In this document: positions 8,526 through 19,302 of the stretch, piece after piece
How the letters are laid out: every line of letters begins with the position of its first letter
Numbering within the stretch: the stretch's first letter is position 1
Origin: Clostridium moniliforme
GTDB lineage: Bacteria; Bacillota; Clostridia; Clostridiales; Clostridiaceae
DNA: 64,000 bases
Assembly: GCF_017873235.1 (NCBI RefSeq)
Contig: NZ_JAGGJZ010000002.1
Coordinates: 455,483-519,482, forward strand
Direction of reading: 5' to 3'
Position numbers and translations under genes: made by a program
The notes under the pieces: generated by a model
Database searches by the model: none
What the model saw: the letters and a program-made list of their open reading frames with translations, nothing else
Told to the model about the DNA's origin: nothing

Positions 8526-10298
8526 TTGCGTATTACAGAGGAAACTATTGAAAGAATTAAGCAAGAAAGTGATATTGTCGATGTTATTTCAGAAACAGTA
8601 AGACTTAAAAGATCAGGGCGAAATTATATGGGATTATGTCCATTTCATAATGAAAAATCGCCTTCTTTTAGTGTTTCACAAGATAAACAAATATATAAAT
8701 GTTTTGGATGTGGAGAAGCTGGAAATGTACTTACATTTGTAATGAAGCAAAAAAATTTGAATTTCATAGATGCTTGCAAATATTTAGCAGAAAGAGCAAA
8801 TATTCCATTAGACTTTGGAAATGGAGAAGAAAGTAAACTAGTTAAAAAGAAAGAACTTTTATATAAAGTGAATGTAGAGGCTGCAAGATACTTTTTCTCA
8901 AATTTACAAAGGGATAAAATTTCAAAAGAATATTTTACTAATAGAGGAATTAAAGAAGTAACCATAAAGAGATTTGGTCTTGGATATGCAAAGGATGGAT
9001 GGCAAAATTTAATTAACTACCTTAAAAAAAGAGGATATAGCGAGAGCATAATGCTTGAAGCAGGTCTTGTATCAAGAAGCCAGAAGGGAAGAATTTATGA
9101 TAGATTTAGAAATAGAGTAATTTTCCCTGTCTTTAATATTAAAGGGGATGTTATAGGATTTGGAGGAAGAGTTTTAGATGACTCAAAACCTAAATATTTA
9201 AATTCGCCAGAAACTTTAGTATTTCAAAAAGGAACAAATTTATATGGTTTAAATTTTGCTATAAAAAACAAAATGGAAGAAAGATATTTTGTAATTGTTG
9301 AAGGATATATGGATTTAATTTCCCTTCATCAATATGGAATAACAAATGTTGTAGCATCCTTAGGTACAGCACTTACAGTTAATCAAGCAAGACTTTTAAA
9401 AAGATATGCTGATAAAGTTATTATTTCATATGATGCAGATATTGCAGGACAAACAGCAACACTTAGAGGACTTGAAATACTAAAAGAAGCAGGATTTGAT
9501 GTTAGAGTATTACAAATTCCACAAGGAAAAGATCCAGATGAATTTGTAAGAAGTAATGGAAAAGATGCCTTTTTAAAATTAATAAATAAAGCAGAAAGTT
9601 TAATATCTTATAGGTTAAATAAAGCCAAAGAAGGAATAAACTTTAATGATAAAGGATCACTTATAAAGTATGGTAATAGGGTTGCTGAAATATTAGCAAA
9701 TTTAAATCCAGTGGAGAAGGATGTATATATAAAAAGTATATCAGAAGACACTGGGATAAAAGAACAGTCATTATATGACTTAATTGCTATGACAAGAAAT
9801 ACGAAAAGTGATGATTTAATGAATAAAAAGGAAGAAATTGGAACAAAATTATATGTAGAACCTGGTTATATAAAAGCTGAAAAATCATTGATAAAATTAA
9901 TGCTAGAAGATGATTGTTATAATTATATAAATTCAAATATTTCATCAAAGGACTTAAATTCTAAATCGCATGCGAAAATTTTTAATTTAATTAAAGATGG
10001 CAAGGAAAAAGGGTTGAAGAATATTAATTTACATGTTGAGGCTGGGTGTGATGATGTAAATTCTTCTAAAGAATGGGTAAATATAAGAGAATTAAGAGTT
10101 TTAAAGGCTCAAGATAAAGAAAGACAAATAATGGATTACATAAAAGAAATTAAAAGTTTTAAACTTATACAGAGACGAGAAGAACTTAAAAATAAACAAA
10201 AAGATTTGGCCCAAAAAGGACTAATAGAAGAATCAATAAAAATTGCATTAGAACTTAATAAAATAAATGATGCACTTAAAAAGGGAGAGAGGGTTTAA
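8526..10298 (+). CDS. dnaG: DNA primase
   Basis: Makes RNA primers for replication. The CHC2 zinc finger is CPFHNEKSPSF followed by YKCFGCGEAGN (about residues 38-64). The Toprim catalytic core carries VEGYMDLISLHQYG and SYDADIAGQTA. A C-terminal helicase-binding region completes the 590 residues. The start is TTG 8526 behind GAGGGAGAG. It is followed by rpoD with about 30 nt between the genes, as in the macromolecular synthesis operon of many bacteria. Confidence 0.97.
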   Translation: MRITEETIERIKQESDIVDVISETVRLKRSGRNYMGLCPFHNEKSPSFSVSQDKQIYKCFGCGEAGNVLTFVMKQKNLNFIDACKYLAERANIPLDFGNGEESKLVKKKELLYKVNVEAARYFFSNLQRDKISKEYFTNRGIKEVTIKRFGLGYAKDGWQNLINYLKKRGYSESIMLEAGLVSRSQKGRIYDRFRNRVIFPVFNIKGDVIGFGGRVLDDSKPKYLNSPETLVFQKGTNLYGLNFAIKNKMEERYFVIVEGYMDLISLHQYGITNVVASLGTALTVNQARLLKRYADKVIISYDADIAGQTATLRGLEILKEAGFDVRVLQIPQGKDPDEFVRSNGKDAFLKLINKAESLISYRLNKAKEGINFNDKGSLIKYGNRVAEILANLNPVEKDVYIKSISEDTGIKEQSLYDLIAMTRNTKSDDLMNKKEEIGTKLYVEPGYIKAEKSLIKLMLEDDCYNYINSNISSKDLNSKSHAKIFNLIKDGKEKGLKNINLHVEAGCDDVNSSKEWVNIRELRVLKAQDKERQIMDYIKEIKSFKLIQRREELKNKQKDLAQKGLIEESIKIALELNKINDALKKGERV

Positions 10299-10328
10299 TT
10301 GGTCATGACGGAAGGAGGTAACAAAATA

Positions 10329-11429
10329 ATGGCAGGAAAAACAAAGATGAAAGTTAAAGATGAAAAGAAAGATAGAAATCAAAAGATGAATGTTGTTAAA
10401 ACTCTTATTGAAAAAGGAAAGAAAAATGGTTCTTTAACATATAAGGAAATAATGGATGAGATAGACAATATTGAATTATCTCCAGAACAAATAGAAAAAA
10501 TTTATGAAGTATTAGAATCAATGGGAATTGAAGTTAGTGGAGAACCACATGAAGTAGAAGAAGAGGAGGAAAAAATAGATTTAAGCGTTCCAGAAGGAAT
10601 TGCAATAGATGATCCTGTTAGAATGTACTTAAAGGAAATAGGAAAAGTACCTTTATTATCATCAGAAGATGAAATAGAACTTGCAAAGAAAATAGAGGAA
10701 GGTAGCCAATATGCTAAGAAAAAATTAGCAGAAGCTAACCTTAGACTTGTTGTAAGTATTGCAAAAAGATATGTTGGAAGAGGAATGCTTTTCTTAGATC
10801 TTATACAAGAAGGAAACTTAGGTCTTATTAAAGCAGTTGAGAAATTTGATTACAGAAAAGGATATAAATTCTCAACATATGCTACATGGTGGATAAGACA
10901 GGCAATTACAAGAGCTATTGCAGACCAAGCAAGAACTATAAGAATCCCTGTTCATATGGTAGAGACTATTAATAAATTAATAAGAGTTCAAAGACAGTTA
11001 CTTCAAGAACTTGGTAGAGATCCATTCCCAGAAGAAATATCAAAAGTTATGGATTTACCAGTAGAAAAGGTTAGAGAAATCCAAAAAATAGCCCAAGAGC
11101 CAGTTTCACTTGAAACTCCTATTGGAGAAGAAGAAGATAGTCATTTAGGAGATTTTATTCCAGATGATGATGCCCTAGCACCAGCAGAAGCTGCTGCATT
11201 TACAATGCTTAAAGAACAACTTATAAATGTTTTAGATACATTAACTCCAAGAGAAGAAAAAGTATTAAGATTAAGATTTGGATTAGATGATGGAAGAGCT
11301 AGAACATTAGAAGAAGTTGGTAAAGAGTTTAATGTTACTAGAGAAAGAATAAGACAAATAGAAGCGAAAGCTTTAAGAAAATTAAGACATCCATCAAGAA
11401 GTAAGAAGCTTAAAGATTATTTAGATTAA
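10329..11429 (+). CDS. rpoD: Housekeeping RNA polymerase sigma factor SigA/RpoD
   Basis: Primary sigma factor. Region 1.2 ([17 protein letters not shown]), region 2 ([15 protein letters not shown], then [17 protein letters not shown]), region 3 and the region 4.2 helix-turn-helix ([20 protein letters not shown]) are complete and the protein ends with the typical KKLKDYLD. The start is set to ATG 10329 because GAAGGAGGT lies nine bases upstream. The frame is open back to TTG 10299, but that would put the ribosome site inside the gene. The N-terminal region 1.1 is short and lysine-rich, normal for clostridia. Confidence 0.97.
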   Translation: MAGKTKMKVKDEKKDRNQKMNVVKTLIEKGKKNGSLTYKEIMDEIDNIELSPEQIEKIYEVLESMGIEVSGEPHEVEEEEEKIDLSVPEGIAIDDPVRMYLKEIGKVPLLSSEDEIELAKKIEEGSQYAKKKLAEANLRLVVSIAKRYVGRGMLFLDLIQEGNLGLIKAVEKFDYRKGYKFSTYATWWIRQAITRAIADQARTIRIPVHMVETINKLIRVQRQLLQELGRDPFPEEISKVMDLPVEKVREIQKIAQEPVSLETPIGEEEDSHLGDFIPDDDALAPAEAAAFTMLKEQLINVLDTLTPREEKVLRLRFGLDDGRARTLEEVGKEFNVTRERIRQIEAKALRKLRHPSRSKKLKDYLD

Positions 11430-11435
11430 TCTTAA

Positions 11436-11466
11436 AATAGCACCCTAAAAAGGTGCTATTTTATTT
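11436..11466 (+). terminator. Terminator after rpoD
   Basis: AATAGCACC (11436-11444) and GGTGCTATT (11452-11460) form a stem followed by TTATTTT. It ends the dnaG-rpoD transcript. Confidence 0.85.
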
Positions 11467-11537
11467 TGAATATTATAATGATATAATAAATATTTAAAAA
11501 TGTAATAAAATCATAGTTAAGAAATAGGAGAGACGTT

Positions 11538-12233
11538 ATGGAATTAAGTAAAAGATTAAGTTTAATAGTGGATCATATTGATGAATGTGATACTTTAGTT
11601 GATGTTGGTACAGATCATGGGTATATTCCAATATATGTTGTTAAAAATGGAATATGTAAAAATGCCATTGCTTCTGATATAAACAAAGATCCCCTTGATA
11701 AGGCAAAATTAAATTCAATATTTGAAGGCGTTGACGAAAATATTGATACAAGACTAGGTGGAGGCTTAGAACCTATAGAAGAAGGAGAAGCAGAAGGATT
11801 AGTTATAGCTGGTATGGGTGGAAACTTAATAAGAGATATACTAGAAAATGACAAGGACAAGGCAAAGAGCTTTAAATTCATGATACTTCAACCAGCGCAA
11901 AATCCAGAAGTTTTAAGAGAATATCTTTATACAACTGGATATGAAGTTATTGCAGAAGATTTATGTATAGATGAAGATAAATATTATGAATTATTTAAAG
12001 TTAGAGTTAAAAATGGAGAAGAAACAGAATTAGATCCTATTTACTATGAAATAAGTCCTAAGCTATTAAGAGAAAAGCATAATTTAATGGGAGATTATAT
12101 AAATTCAAAAAAAGAGAAATACGAAAAGATTTTAAGCTTTATAGAAGATGATACAGAAAGTGCTTTAATTAGAAAGAAAGAATTAGAAGAAAAAATAAAT
12201 ATATTAACTAGTTTAGAAAATTACTGCAAATAA
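11538..12233 (+). CDS. trmK: tRNA (adenine-22-N1)-methyltransferase TrmK
   Basis: SAM-dependent enzyme that methylates A22 in tRNA. The class I methyltransferase motif appears as DVGTDHGYIPIY near residue 21, followed by AIASDINKDPLDKAK (motif II) and GLVIAGMGGNLIRDIL (family-specific). The C-terminus is a helical coiled region, as in TrmK. 231 residues is normal. ATG follows ATAGGAGAG. The next gene, the Nif3-like protein, is 20 nt downstream, the standard trmK-nif3 pairing next to rpoD in Firmicutes. Confidence 0.92.
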   Translation: MELSKRLSLIVDHIDECDTLVDVGTDHGYIPIYVVKNGICKNAIASDINKDPLDKAKLNSIFEGVDENIDTRLGGGLEPIEEGEAEGLVIAGMGGNLIRDILENDKDKAKSFKFMILQPAQNPEVLREYLYTTGYEVIAEDLCIDEDKYYELFKVRVKNGEETELDPIYYEISPKLLREKHNLMGDYINSKKEKYEKILSFIEDDTESALIRKKELEEKINILTSLENYCK

Positions 12234-12253
12234 TTTAATTTGGAGATGAAAAT

Positions 12254-13048
12254 ATGAGTATAAAAGTTAAAGATATTACAAAGGTTATGAACAATATTGC
12301 ACCAGAGATTTTAAAGGAAGACTTTGATAATGTAGGTCTTATGGTAGGAGATTATGAAAGGAATGTAAAGAAAGTATTATTAGCTTTAGATTGTACAAAA
12401 AGTGTTATAGAAGAAGCTAAAAATAGTCATTGTGATATGATAATAACTCATCACCCTTTAATTTTTAGAAAACCTAATAGAATTATAAAAGGAGATTTAT
12501 TAGGTGATAAAATAATAGAACTTATAAAAAATGATATTTCAATTTATTCAAGTCATACAAATTTGGATTCTGTAAAAAATGGGATAAATGATACTATTGT
12601 AAAAATGTTAGGATTTAAATCAGATGAAATAATTGAAGAGTCAAGAATAAATGGATTTAGTGGAGCTGGACTTGGAAGAATAGTAAGACTTAATGAAGAG
12701 ATAGATGTTAAAGATTTAGTTTCTTTAATAAAGGAAAATCTTAATATTAAGAGTTTAAGAACTGTTATTGGGAAAAATAAGGTTAATACTTTAGCTATAA
12801 TAAATGGAAGTGGTCAAGATTTTATAAGCAAGGCTGTAAAATTAGGAGCAGATTGTATAATAACTGGTGACACAACTTATCATTTTGCTTCAGATTATAA
12901 AGAATTAGGAATTACCATAATTGATCCAGGTCATTTTAAAACAGAATGGTTAGTTTTTTTGGAAACAATAAAACCACTTAAAGAAAAGTTTAAAGAAATT
13001 GAGTTTGTAGCTTCAACTTGTAGTGATGATCCATATACATTTATTTAA
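12254..13048 (+). CDS. Nif3-like dinuclear metal-centre protein
   Basis: A 264-residue Nif3/DUF34 family protein (YqfO/YbgI type). Metal-binding motifs are visible as ITHHPLIF, SSHTNLDS and the C-terminal DPGHFKTEW. It is the short form without the inserted PII-like domain found in B. subtilis YqfO. The family forms toroidal hexamers, and it has been linked to GTP cyclohydrolase-like chemistry and metal handling, but its function is unsettled. It follows trmK closely and is probably co-transcribed. ATG is preceded by TGGAGATG. Confidence 0.88.
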   Translation: MSIKVKDITKVMNNIAPEILKEDFDNVGLMVGDYERNVKKVLLALDCTKSVIEEAKNSHCDMIITHHPLIFRKPNRIIKGDLLGDKIIELIKNDISIYSSHTNLDSVKNGINDTIVKMLGFKSDEIIEESRINGFSGAGLGRIVRLNEEIDVKDLVSLIKENLNIKSLRTVIGKNKVNTLAIINGSGQDFISKAVKLGADCIITGDTTYHFASDYKELGITIIDPGHFKTEWLVFLETIKPLKEKFKEIEFVASTCSDDPYTFI

Positions 13049-13095
13049 TTAACAAATTTAAAAGTTTTGCATACATTAAGTAATAATAATATTTA

Positions 13096-13341
13096 ATGGA
13101 TGGTGTTATGGGTAAAAGAGGAGTGAGGGGAAATAACTTTTTTAATGGATTTAAAAATTTTAAAGGAAGAGGAAATTCTCCGTGGGATTTTATAAGAAGA
13201 GCCAATTTTCTTAGTAGTCTTACTCCTGCAAAATGTTGTGTAGCATTAGTAATGCTTTTAACATTATTATTTTTAGGAGTTGGATTTACTGGTATAATTA
13301 TAATGGCTTTATTACTTATAATATTTGTACTTGTTTGCTAA
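13096..13341 (+). CDS. Small single-span membrane protein, unknown
   Basis: An 81-residue protein (77 if the second ATG at 13108 is used). The N-terminal half is basic and rich in glycine and asparagine. The C-terminal 35 residues form a strongly hydrophobic segment containing FLGVGFTGIIIMALLL. A CC pair sits at the start of the hydrophobic part. I see no family match. The ribosome site is weak, so both the start and the existence of the protein are less certain than for the neighbours. Confidence 0.5.
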   Translation: MDGVMGKRGVRGNNFFNGFKNFKGRGNSPWDFIRRANFLSSLTPAKCCVALVMLLTLLFLGVGFTGIIIMALLLIIFVLVC

Positions 13342-13357
13342 ATGGAAAATTTTATAT

Positions 13358-13386
13358 TTGTAAAATTAAAGTTTATATGATATTAT
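13358..13386 (+). promoter_or_regulatory. Promoter of rnpB
   Basis: TTGTAA at 13358-13363, a 17-base spacer, and TATTAT at 13381-13386. The expected start of transcription, about 13393, coincides with the first base of the RNase P RNA P1 helix. Confidence 0.75.
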
Positions 13387-13392
13387 AAATCT

Positions 13393-13736
<344 letters not shown>

Positions 13737-13750
13737 GAGTTGAATTAACG

Positions 13751-13799
13751 GTTGGTGAAATTGAAATGGCGTTTGCCAAGATTTTGCCAACTTTTTTTA
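13751..13799 (+). terminator. Terminator after rnpB
   Basis: GTTGGTGAAAT (13751-13761) pairs over 11 positions, two of them G-T wobbles, with ATTTTGCCAAC (13781-13791), then seven T residues. A small TGGC/GCCA hairpin sits inside the loop. Confidence 0.8.
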
Positions 13800-14014
13800 T
13801 TTTAAGTATATTATCAACAATGTTAGTTTAATTACGATTTATTCTTCATATTCTAATTTATTTTTTTATAATTGAAATTTTAATAGATTAGTTATTTTAT
13901 TATTTATAGTAAGATAATGAAAAAGGATATCCTTAGGATATTTGGAAAACAAATTGAAAATGGTACAATATTAAAAATGTTATAAATACAAATTAAAATT
14001 TTATAGGAGGAATA

Positions 14015-14215
14015 ATGAAAAAAGAAAAGGGGACAAAAATAATATCAATTTTATATTTATTTAGTTCAGTTATATTTTATATTGTGGCTATACTTAGATT
14101 TTTTGATAAAAACCAACATATGGGTGTAGTTTATTTATGTCTAGGTTCAGCTTCTTTATGTTTTGGTTCTATTTACTTAAATAAATATAAAAATAAAGAT
14201 GAAAATAAAAATTAA
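14015..14215 (+). CDS. Small two-span membrane protein, unknown
   Basis: A 66-residue protein with two predicted hydrophobic segments, about residues 9-27 (IISILYLFSSVIFYIVAIL) and 35-55, and a charged, asparagine/lysine-rich tail. ATG follows ATAGGAGGAAT, a strong ribosome site, and a good terminator follows, so it looks like a real monocistronic gene. No family is recognised. It lies between rnpB and pdxS without obvious link to either. Confidence 0.65.
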   Translation: MKKEKGTKIISILYLFSSVIFYIVAILRFFDKNQHMGVVYLCLGSASLCFGSIYLNKYKNKDENKN

Positions 14216-14231
14216 TAATAGCTTATTACTT

Positions 14232-14268
14232 GCTATAAGGTAGCCATAAATTTTGGCTACCTTATTTT
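14232..14268 (+). terminator. Terminator
   Basis: AAGGTAGCC and GGCTACCTT enclose a short AT loop (about 14237-14263) and are followed by ATTTT. It separates the small membrane gene from pdxS. Confidence 0.8.
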
Positions 14269-14410
14269 AACGTAATTAAAAAATGAAAAATTATTAAATG
14301 TAAAAAATTATAAAAAAGCATTCTTATATTGTACTCATACATTTGCAAAAGAAAATTTATAGCACTACCATATAAAGCAAGAAGAATATAATTTTAGGAG
14401 GAATGTTAAT

Positions 14411-15280
<870 letters not shown>

Positions 15281-15281
15281 A

Positions 15282-15866
15282 ATGAAAATAGGAGTTTTAG
15301 CTTTTCAAGGAGGAGTTTGTGAGCATATAAATTGTGTAGAAAAGATTGGACATTGTGGGGTTTTAGTTAAAACTAAAAAAGACTTAGAGAATATTGATGG
15401 AATAATATTGCCAGGTGGAGAGAGTACAACAATTGGAAAGCTATTAAATATTACAGGTTTAATGAACCCTTTAAGGGAAAGAATAAAAAATGGATTGCCT
15501 GTATGGGGAACTTGTGCTGGAATGATTATTTTAGCAAAAAATATAGAAGATAATGAGAAAAATTATTTAAATCTCATGGATATTACAGTTAAAAGAAATG
15601 CCTTTGGAACTCAAATAGATAGTTTTAAAACATTAGAAAAAATAGAATGTATAGGAAATACTAAAATGGAGCTAGTATTTATAAGAGCACCTTATATTAC
15701 GCATATAGGAAAAGATGTAGAGGTTATATGCAAAGTAAATGATAAAATTGTTGCAGCAAAAGAAAAAAATATGTTAGTTACATCTTTTCATCCAGAATTA
15801 ACATCTGATTTAAGGTTTTTAGAATATTTTATTAGCCTTATTAAAGAGAGTAAGAATTATAATTAG
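15282..15866 (+). CDS. pdxT: Pyridoxal 5'-phosphate synthase, glutaminase subunit PdxT
   Basis: Class I glutamine amidotransferase that releases ammonia for PdxS. The nucleophile elbow WGTCAGMIILAK holds the catalytic Cys. The triad is completed by His and Glu in SFHPELTSD. The family signature PGGESTTIGKLL is present. The ATG at 15282 starts one base after the pdxS stop, and the true N-terminus is MKIGVLAFQGG. A longer in-frame start inside pdxS would add seven residues not found in the family. 194 residues is the normal size. Confidence 0.96.
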   Translation: MKIGVLAFQGGVCEHINCVEKIGHCGVLVKTKKDLENIDGIILPGGESTTIGKLLNITGLMNPLRERIKNGLPVWGTCAGMIILAKNIEDNEKNYLNLMDITVKRNAFGTQIDSFKTLEKIECIGNTKMELVFIRAPYITHIGKDVEVICKVNDKIVAAKEKNMLVTSFHPELTSDLRFLEYFISLIKESKNYN

Positions 15867-15968
15867 TCTTTAGTACTTAATTTAAAAAATATAAATATTT
15901 ATTGAAATTAAGTATTTATTATATAATATTTTTAAATAAGCTTCATATAATCTTTTAAATAAATTATA

Positions 15969-16006
15969 AAAAGAGTAACTTAAAAATTTTTAAGTTACTC
16001 TTTTTT
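15969..16006. terminator. Bidirectional terminator between pdxT and the 3D-domain gene
   Basis: AAAGAGTAACTTAAAAA and TTTTTAAGTTACTCTTT form a long stem with little loop, with a T run on both outgoing sides. Convergent genes end at each side. Confidence 0.85.
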
Positions 16007-16007
16007 A

Positions 16008-17195
16008 TTACCATTCATCAGGATAAGCTATAATTTTTACTGTTACAGTTCTTCTACCAAAAGCTAAGCAATCTTGTTCTGAATTCATAAATAAATCTAT
16101 TCTATTACCAACTATATCTCCACCCGTATCAGAAGCTATTGCATATCCATAACCTGAAACATAAACTTTACTACCTAAAGGTATTACATTTTTATCTACA
16201 GCAACTGTACTAAGTCCATTAGGATCTCTAACTGGCTTTGTTCCCATTGCTGTAATTGTATGTCCGGCATAGGCTGTAGCTTCCATAGTTAAAGTTTTTT
16301 TACCAGAAACATTACCTTGATTATTATTTGAATTAGAATTATTATTTTTGTTAGAATTGTTTTTCTCTTCAGATTGTTTTTTACTTATTAAATCATTACC
16401 TTTTGAAATATAAGAATTAGCTATATCTTTAACAGATGAGTTTGAAATTTGAGGTAATAATTGTTTTAATGTTGAAACAGCCTCTTGTAAACTACTAATT
16501 GAAGATGATGAATCAATTACTTTAATAGGGTGAGCTATAAGTTTTTTTTCGTTTTCTATAATAACAGATTCAATTTGTGATTTTTCAGAATCAAATTTAG
16601 ATTTTGACTCTTTTAAATCATTTTGTTTAGATACAAGAGTTTTTAAATTTTTATCATTTTCATCATTAAGTTTAACTATATCTTCTTTTTTTGTATTTAA
16701 ACTTTTTATATCAGTTTGTAGTGAACTTACATTATGTTTAAGTTCTTTAATCATATCATTATCTGCGTTTATAATTTTACCTATAGCTTCAATTCTACCA
16801 ATAAATTCACCTAATCCCTTAGCTTCAAATACAAAAGCAATGTAAGAGGATAATGAATACGTTCCACTTTTATAAGCAGATCTTAATCTATTAGCTAAGA
16901 TAGCTTGTCCTTCATTTACTTGTTTTTTAGTAGATTCTATTTTTAGTTTTGTATTGTCAATTTCTTTTTCTATTGAATTCATTTTATCTTTATTATTTTG
17001 TATACTAGAGTTAAGTGAGTTAATTTGTGAATCTAAAGCTGATATTTTATTATCCAAATCTTGGATTTTATTGCTTATTTCATCAAATTGTACTTTGCTT
17101 TTTTGAATATCATCTTTAGTATCAGCAAAAGCGGGAAAACTAATATTTAGGAGTAAACCTAAAAAAACAAAAAAACATATCAAGATTTTTTTCAT
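16008..17195 (-). CDS. Secreted coiled-coil protein with C-terminal 3D domain
   Basis: A 395-residue exported protein. Residues 1-25 are a signal peptide ending AFADTK. Residues about 26-235 form a long coiled coil of the PcsB/CwlO type. An asparagine-rich linker follows. The last 100 residues are a 3D domain (AVDKNVIPLGSKVYVSG, then ASDTGGDIVGNRIDLFM), carrying the conserved Asp residues of this lytic-transglycosylase-like double-psi barrel. The likely role is peptidoglycan remodelling at the cell surface. Cleavage specificity is not readable. ATG is preceded by AAGGAGG on the minus strand. Confidence 0.82.
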   Translation of the reverse strand: MKKILICFFVFLGLLLNISFPAFADTKDDIQKSKVQFDEISNKIQDLDNKISALDSQINSLNSSIQNNKDKMNSIEKEIDNTKLKIESTKKQVNEGQAILANRLRSAYKSGTYSLSSYIAFVFEAKGLGEFIGRIEAIGKIINADNDMIKELKHNVSSLQTDIKSLNTKKEDIVKLNDENDKNLKTLVSKQNDLKESKSKFDSEKSQIESVIIENEKKLIAHPIKVIDSSSSISSLQEAVSTLKQLLPQISNSSVKDIANSYISKGNDLISKKQSEEKNNSNKNNNSNSNNNQGNVSGKKTLTMEATAYAGHTITAMGTKPVRDPNGLSTVAVDKNVIPLGSKVYVSGYGYAIASDTGGDIVGNRIDLFMNSEQDCLAFGRRTVTVKIIAYPDEW

Positions 17196-17405
17196 ATAAA
17201 GACCTCCTTGTTAGAGAAAAACATTGATATTTTCTAATAGTATAGCACAACAGTTAGAAAAGAGAAAAGAAAAAAGGGCATTTTTTATTAGTATATTAAT
17301 GTAAATGATACATACATAACTGTTTATTAACATATTATAAATAAATTTGAGATAATCTTACTTGTTTTAAACAATACTATTTTCAAATAGAAAAATATAA
17401 AAAAC

Positions 17406-17458
17406 AATAAGGCACTGTATTTAAATTTTCTACATTTATAAATACAATACCTTATTTT
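17406..17458 (-). terminator. Hairpin downstream of prmA-like gene
   Basis: AATAAGG...TGTATTTA (17406-17423) is complementary to 17439-17456 at 16 of 18 positions. It sits just after the 3' end of the minus-strand methyltransferase gene and is A-rich upstream on the plus strand, giving T residues on the minus transcript. Confidence 0.6.
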
Positions 17459-17469
17459 GTAAGTTATTT

Positions 17470-18327
17470 TTATTTAAATATAGCAGTACACCATTCAGCT
17501 GATTGGAATTTTTGAGTCATAGTAAAACCGTTAGATTCTATCATATCTTTTACAGAGTCAAAACTCCATTCAACTAAACCAGAAACTAAAAGATATCCAT
17601 CGTTTGTTAAATGTTCTTTTATAAATTCCATAAACATTTCTGTTTCTTCTCCACCTATATTTATGTATATCCAATCAAATTTTCCATTAACTTCAACTTC
17701 AGAAGATAGAGCATCTCCAACTAAAACTTTAATTGTTTCAATTCCATTTAAAGAAGCATTAAGTAACACTTCATCTTCTACATCTCTAATATCTAAAGCA
17801 ATAACCTCCTTAGCACCTTTTATAGCAGTGGCTAAAGATAAAATTCCAGAACCAGTTCCAATATCTAAAACTCTTTTATTTGAAAAGTCTTTTGAAAGTA
17901 TTATAGATAATAAGTCTCTAGTTGTTTCATGAAGTCCTGTTCCAAAAGCACCTTGTGATATAAAGTTTATCTTTTTTTTATCACTAACTTCTTCATCAGG
18001 TGAAGCTAGAACCCATTCATCATTAATATGTATAGCTGGCATTGAAAATTCTTCATATTCATAGTTTATTTCTTCTACTGAACCTTCTTTTTTACCAATA
18101 ATATTTGAAACTTTTTCTTTAAAAGAATCAAAATTTATTATATCTTCATCATAAGCTACCTTTAATATTATTGGTTCATCTTCCTTTTCAATATATCCAT
18201 AACCAAATTCATCAGTTGTAATTTCTAATGGATTTTCATAAAATACATTAAAAATATCTTCTATTTGTAATTTAGTAATTATGTCTTCTACTTCATTATA
18301 TTTTACTTTGTATGATAAAATATGCAT
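17470..18327 (-). CDS. PrmA-family protein methyltransferase
   Basis: A SAM-dependent methyltransferase of 285 residues resembling ribosomal protein L11 methyltransferase. The PrmA signature GAFGTGLHETTRDLL and motif I VLDIGTGSGILSLA are clear, followed by VIALDIRDVE. In place of the PrmA (N/D)xxAN motif it reads YINIGGEETEMF, and the N-terminal domain is acidic and diverged. Clostridia normally carry prmA in the dnaK-dnaJ cluster, so this lone copy is probably a paralogue with another substrate. ATG follows AGAGGTG. It is monocistronic. Confidence 0.7.
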   Translation of the reverse strand: MHILSYKVKYNEVEDIITKLQIEDIFNVFYENPLEITTDEFGYGYIEKEDEPIILKVAYDEDIINFDSFKEKVSNIIGKKEGSVEEINYEYEEFSMPAIHINDEWVLASPDEEVSDKKKINFISQGAFGTGLHETTRDLLSIILSKDFSNKRVLDIGTGSGILSLATAIKGAKEVIALDIRDVEDEVLLNASLNGIETIKVLVGDALSSEVEVNGKFDWIYINIGGEETEMFMEFIKEHLTNDGYLLVSGLVEWSFDSVKDMIESNGFTMTQKFQSAEWCTAIFK

Positions 18328-18438
18328 ATTTTCACCTCTTTATAATTGTCTACTTGATATAGTATTACAAAAGGCTTTTAATGTAAAGGTTAAAGAGTTA
18401 TAATTTATAAATGTAAAATAAATAAGAAGGAGAAAATA

Positions 18439-19302
18439 ATGGACAGATTTAAGCTTAAAATACTAATGGTTATTTTTATGCTACTTAACAACATAGCAGT
18501 TTTTTTTACTGGAGCACCATTTTGGTTTAATTATGTTGGTAGAGTAGTTATGCCAATATTCTTTTATCTTTTAGTTGAGGGGTATTTTAAAACATCTTCA
18601 AAAAACAATTATTTAAAAAGATTATTAGTGGCAGCAGAAAGTATGTTTTTAGGAAATATTATTATTTCCATTGGAATGTTAAAGGGGATAAATGGAGAAT
18701 CTTTATCTTATGGAGATTTTAAGCCTTTATCTTATTTAATTGTAATAGGTACTATAATATTATCAGTAGCACTTATAGTTATTACCATTAAACAAAAAAT
18801 TATATCAGATAAGAAAGCAATTATATTTACGTTTTTAATGATAATAGGTAAATTACTTTTAAATTATGGATTTGATTCAAAGGTTTATATAATATCAAAT
18901 AATATATTCCTTTCAATGGTTGCAGCATTTATTATGTTAAATGGAATGGTTCAATTTAGAACTAAAAACTTCAAAGTAGCCTTTGTTAAAGTTTTAGTTG
19001 CTGCTTCTATAGGAATCTTTACAGAATCTTTAATAATAGGGCCAGCACTTACATTTATATTTTATAAATGTTTTAATAATAGACGGGATATGTATCTTGC
19101 AATTGTTGTTTTTTCGGCATTATTTCTTTCAGGTTTTAATGTTGAATCTTTATTAAATTATCCACAGTGGATGATGGTATTTTCAATACCTTTAATTATG
19201 ATATATAATGGAAATAAAGGTAAAGATTTAAGATGGTTCTTTTACATATTTTATCCAGTACATATATGGCTACTTTTCTTATTAACTAATTTTATAAAAT
19301 AA
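18439..19302 (+). CDS. TraX-family membrane protein
   Basis: A 287-residue polytopic membrane protein with eight or nine hydrophobic segments. The start (KILMVIFMLLNNIAVFF, then GRVVMPIFFYLLVEGYF) and the end (FYIFYPVHIWLLFLL) match the TraX/acyltransferase-3-like fold. TraX of F acetylates pilin, but chromosomal Firmicutes members have no assigned substrate. No conjugation genes are nearby, so a cell-envelope acetylation role is only a guess. ATG follows AGAAGGAG. Confidence 0.75.
   Translation: MDRFKLKILMVIFMLLNNIAVFFTGAPFWFNYVGRVVMPIFFYLLVEGYFKTSSKNNYLKRLLVAAESMFLGNIIISIGMLKGINGESLSYGDFKPLSYLIVIGTIILSVALIVITIKQKIISDKKAIIFTFLMIIGKLLLNYGFDSKVYIISNNIFLSMVAAFIMLNGMVQFRTKNFKVAFVKVLVAASIGIFTESLIIGPALTFIFYKCFNNRRDMYLAIVVFSALFLSGFNVESLLNYPQWMMVFSIPLIMIYNGNKGKDLRWFFYIFYPVHIWLLFLLTNFIK

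Noticed and set aside
18439..19302. TraX as a sign of a conjugative element
   Set aside because: No relaxase, type IV secretion or other transfer genes are nearby, and TraX-family proteins are common on Firmicutes chromosomes.
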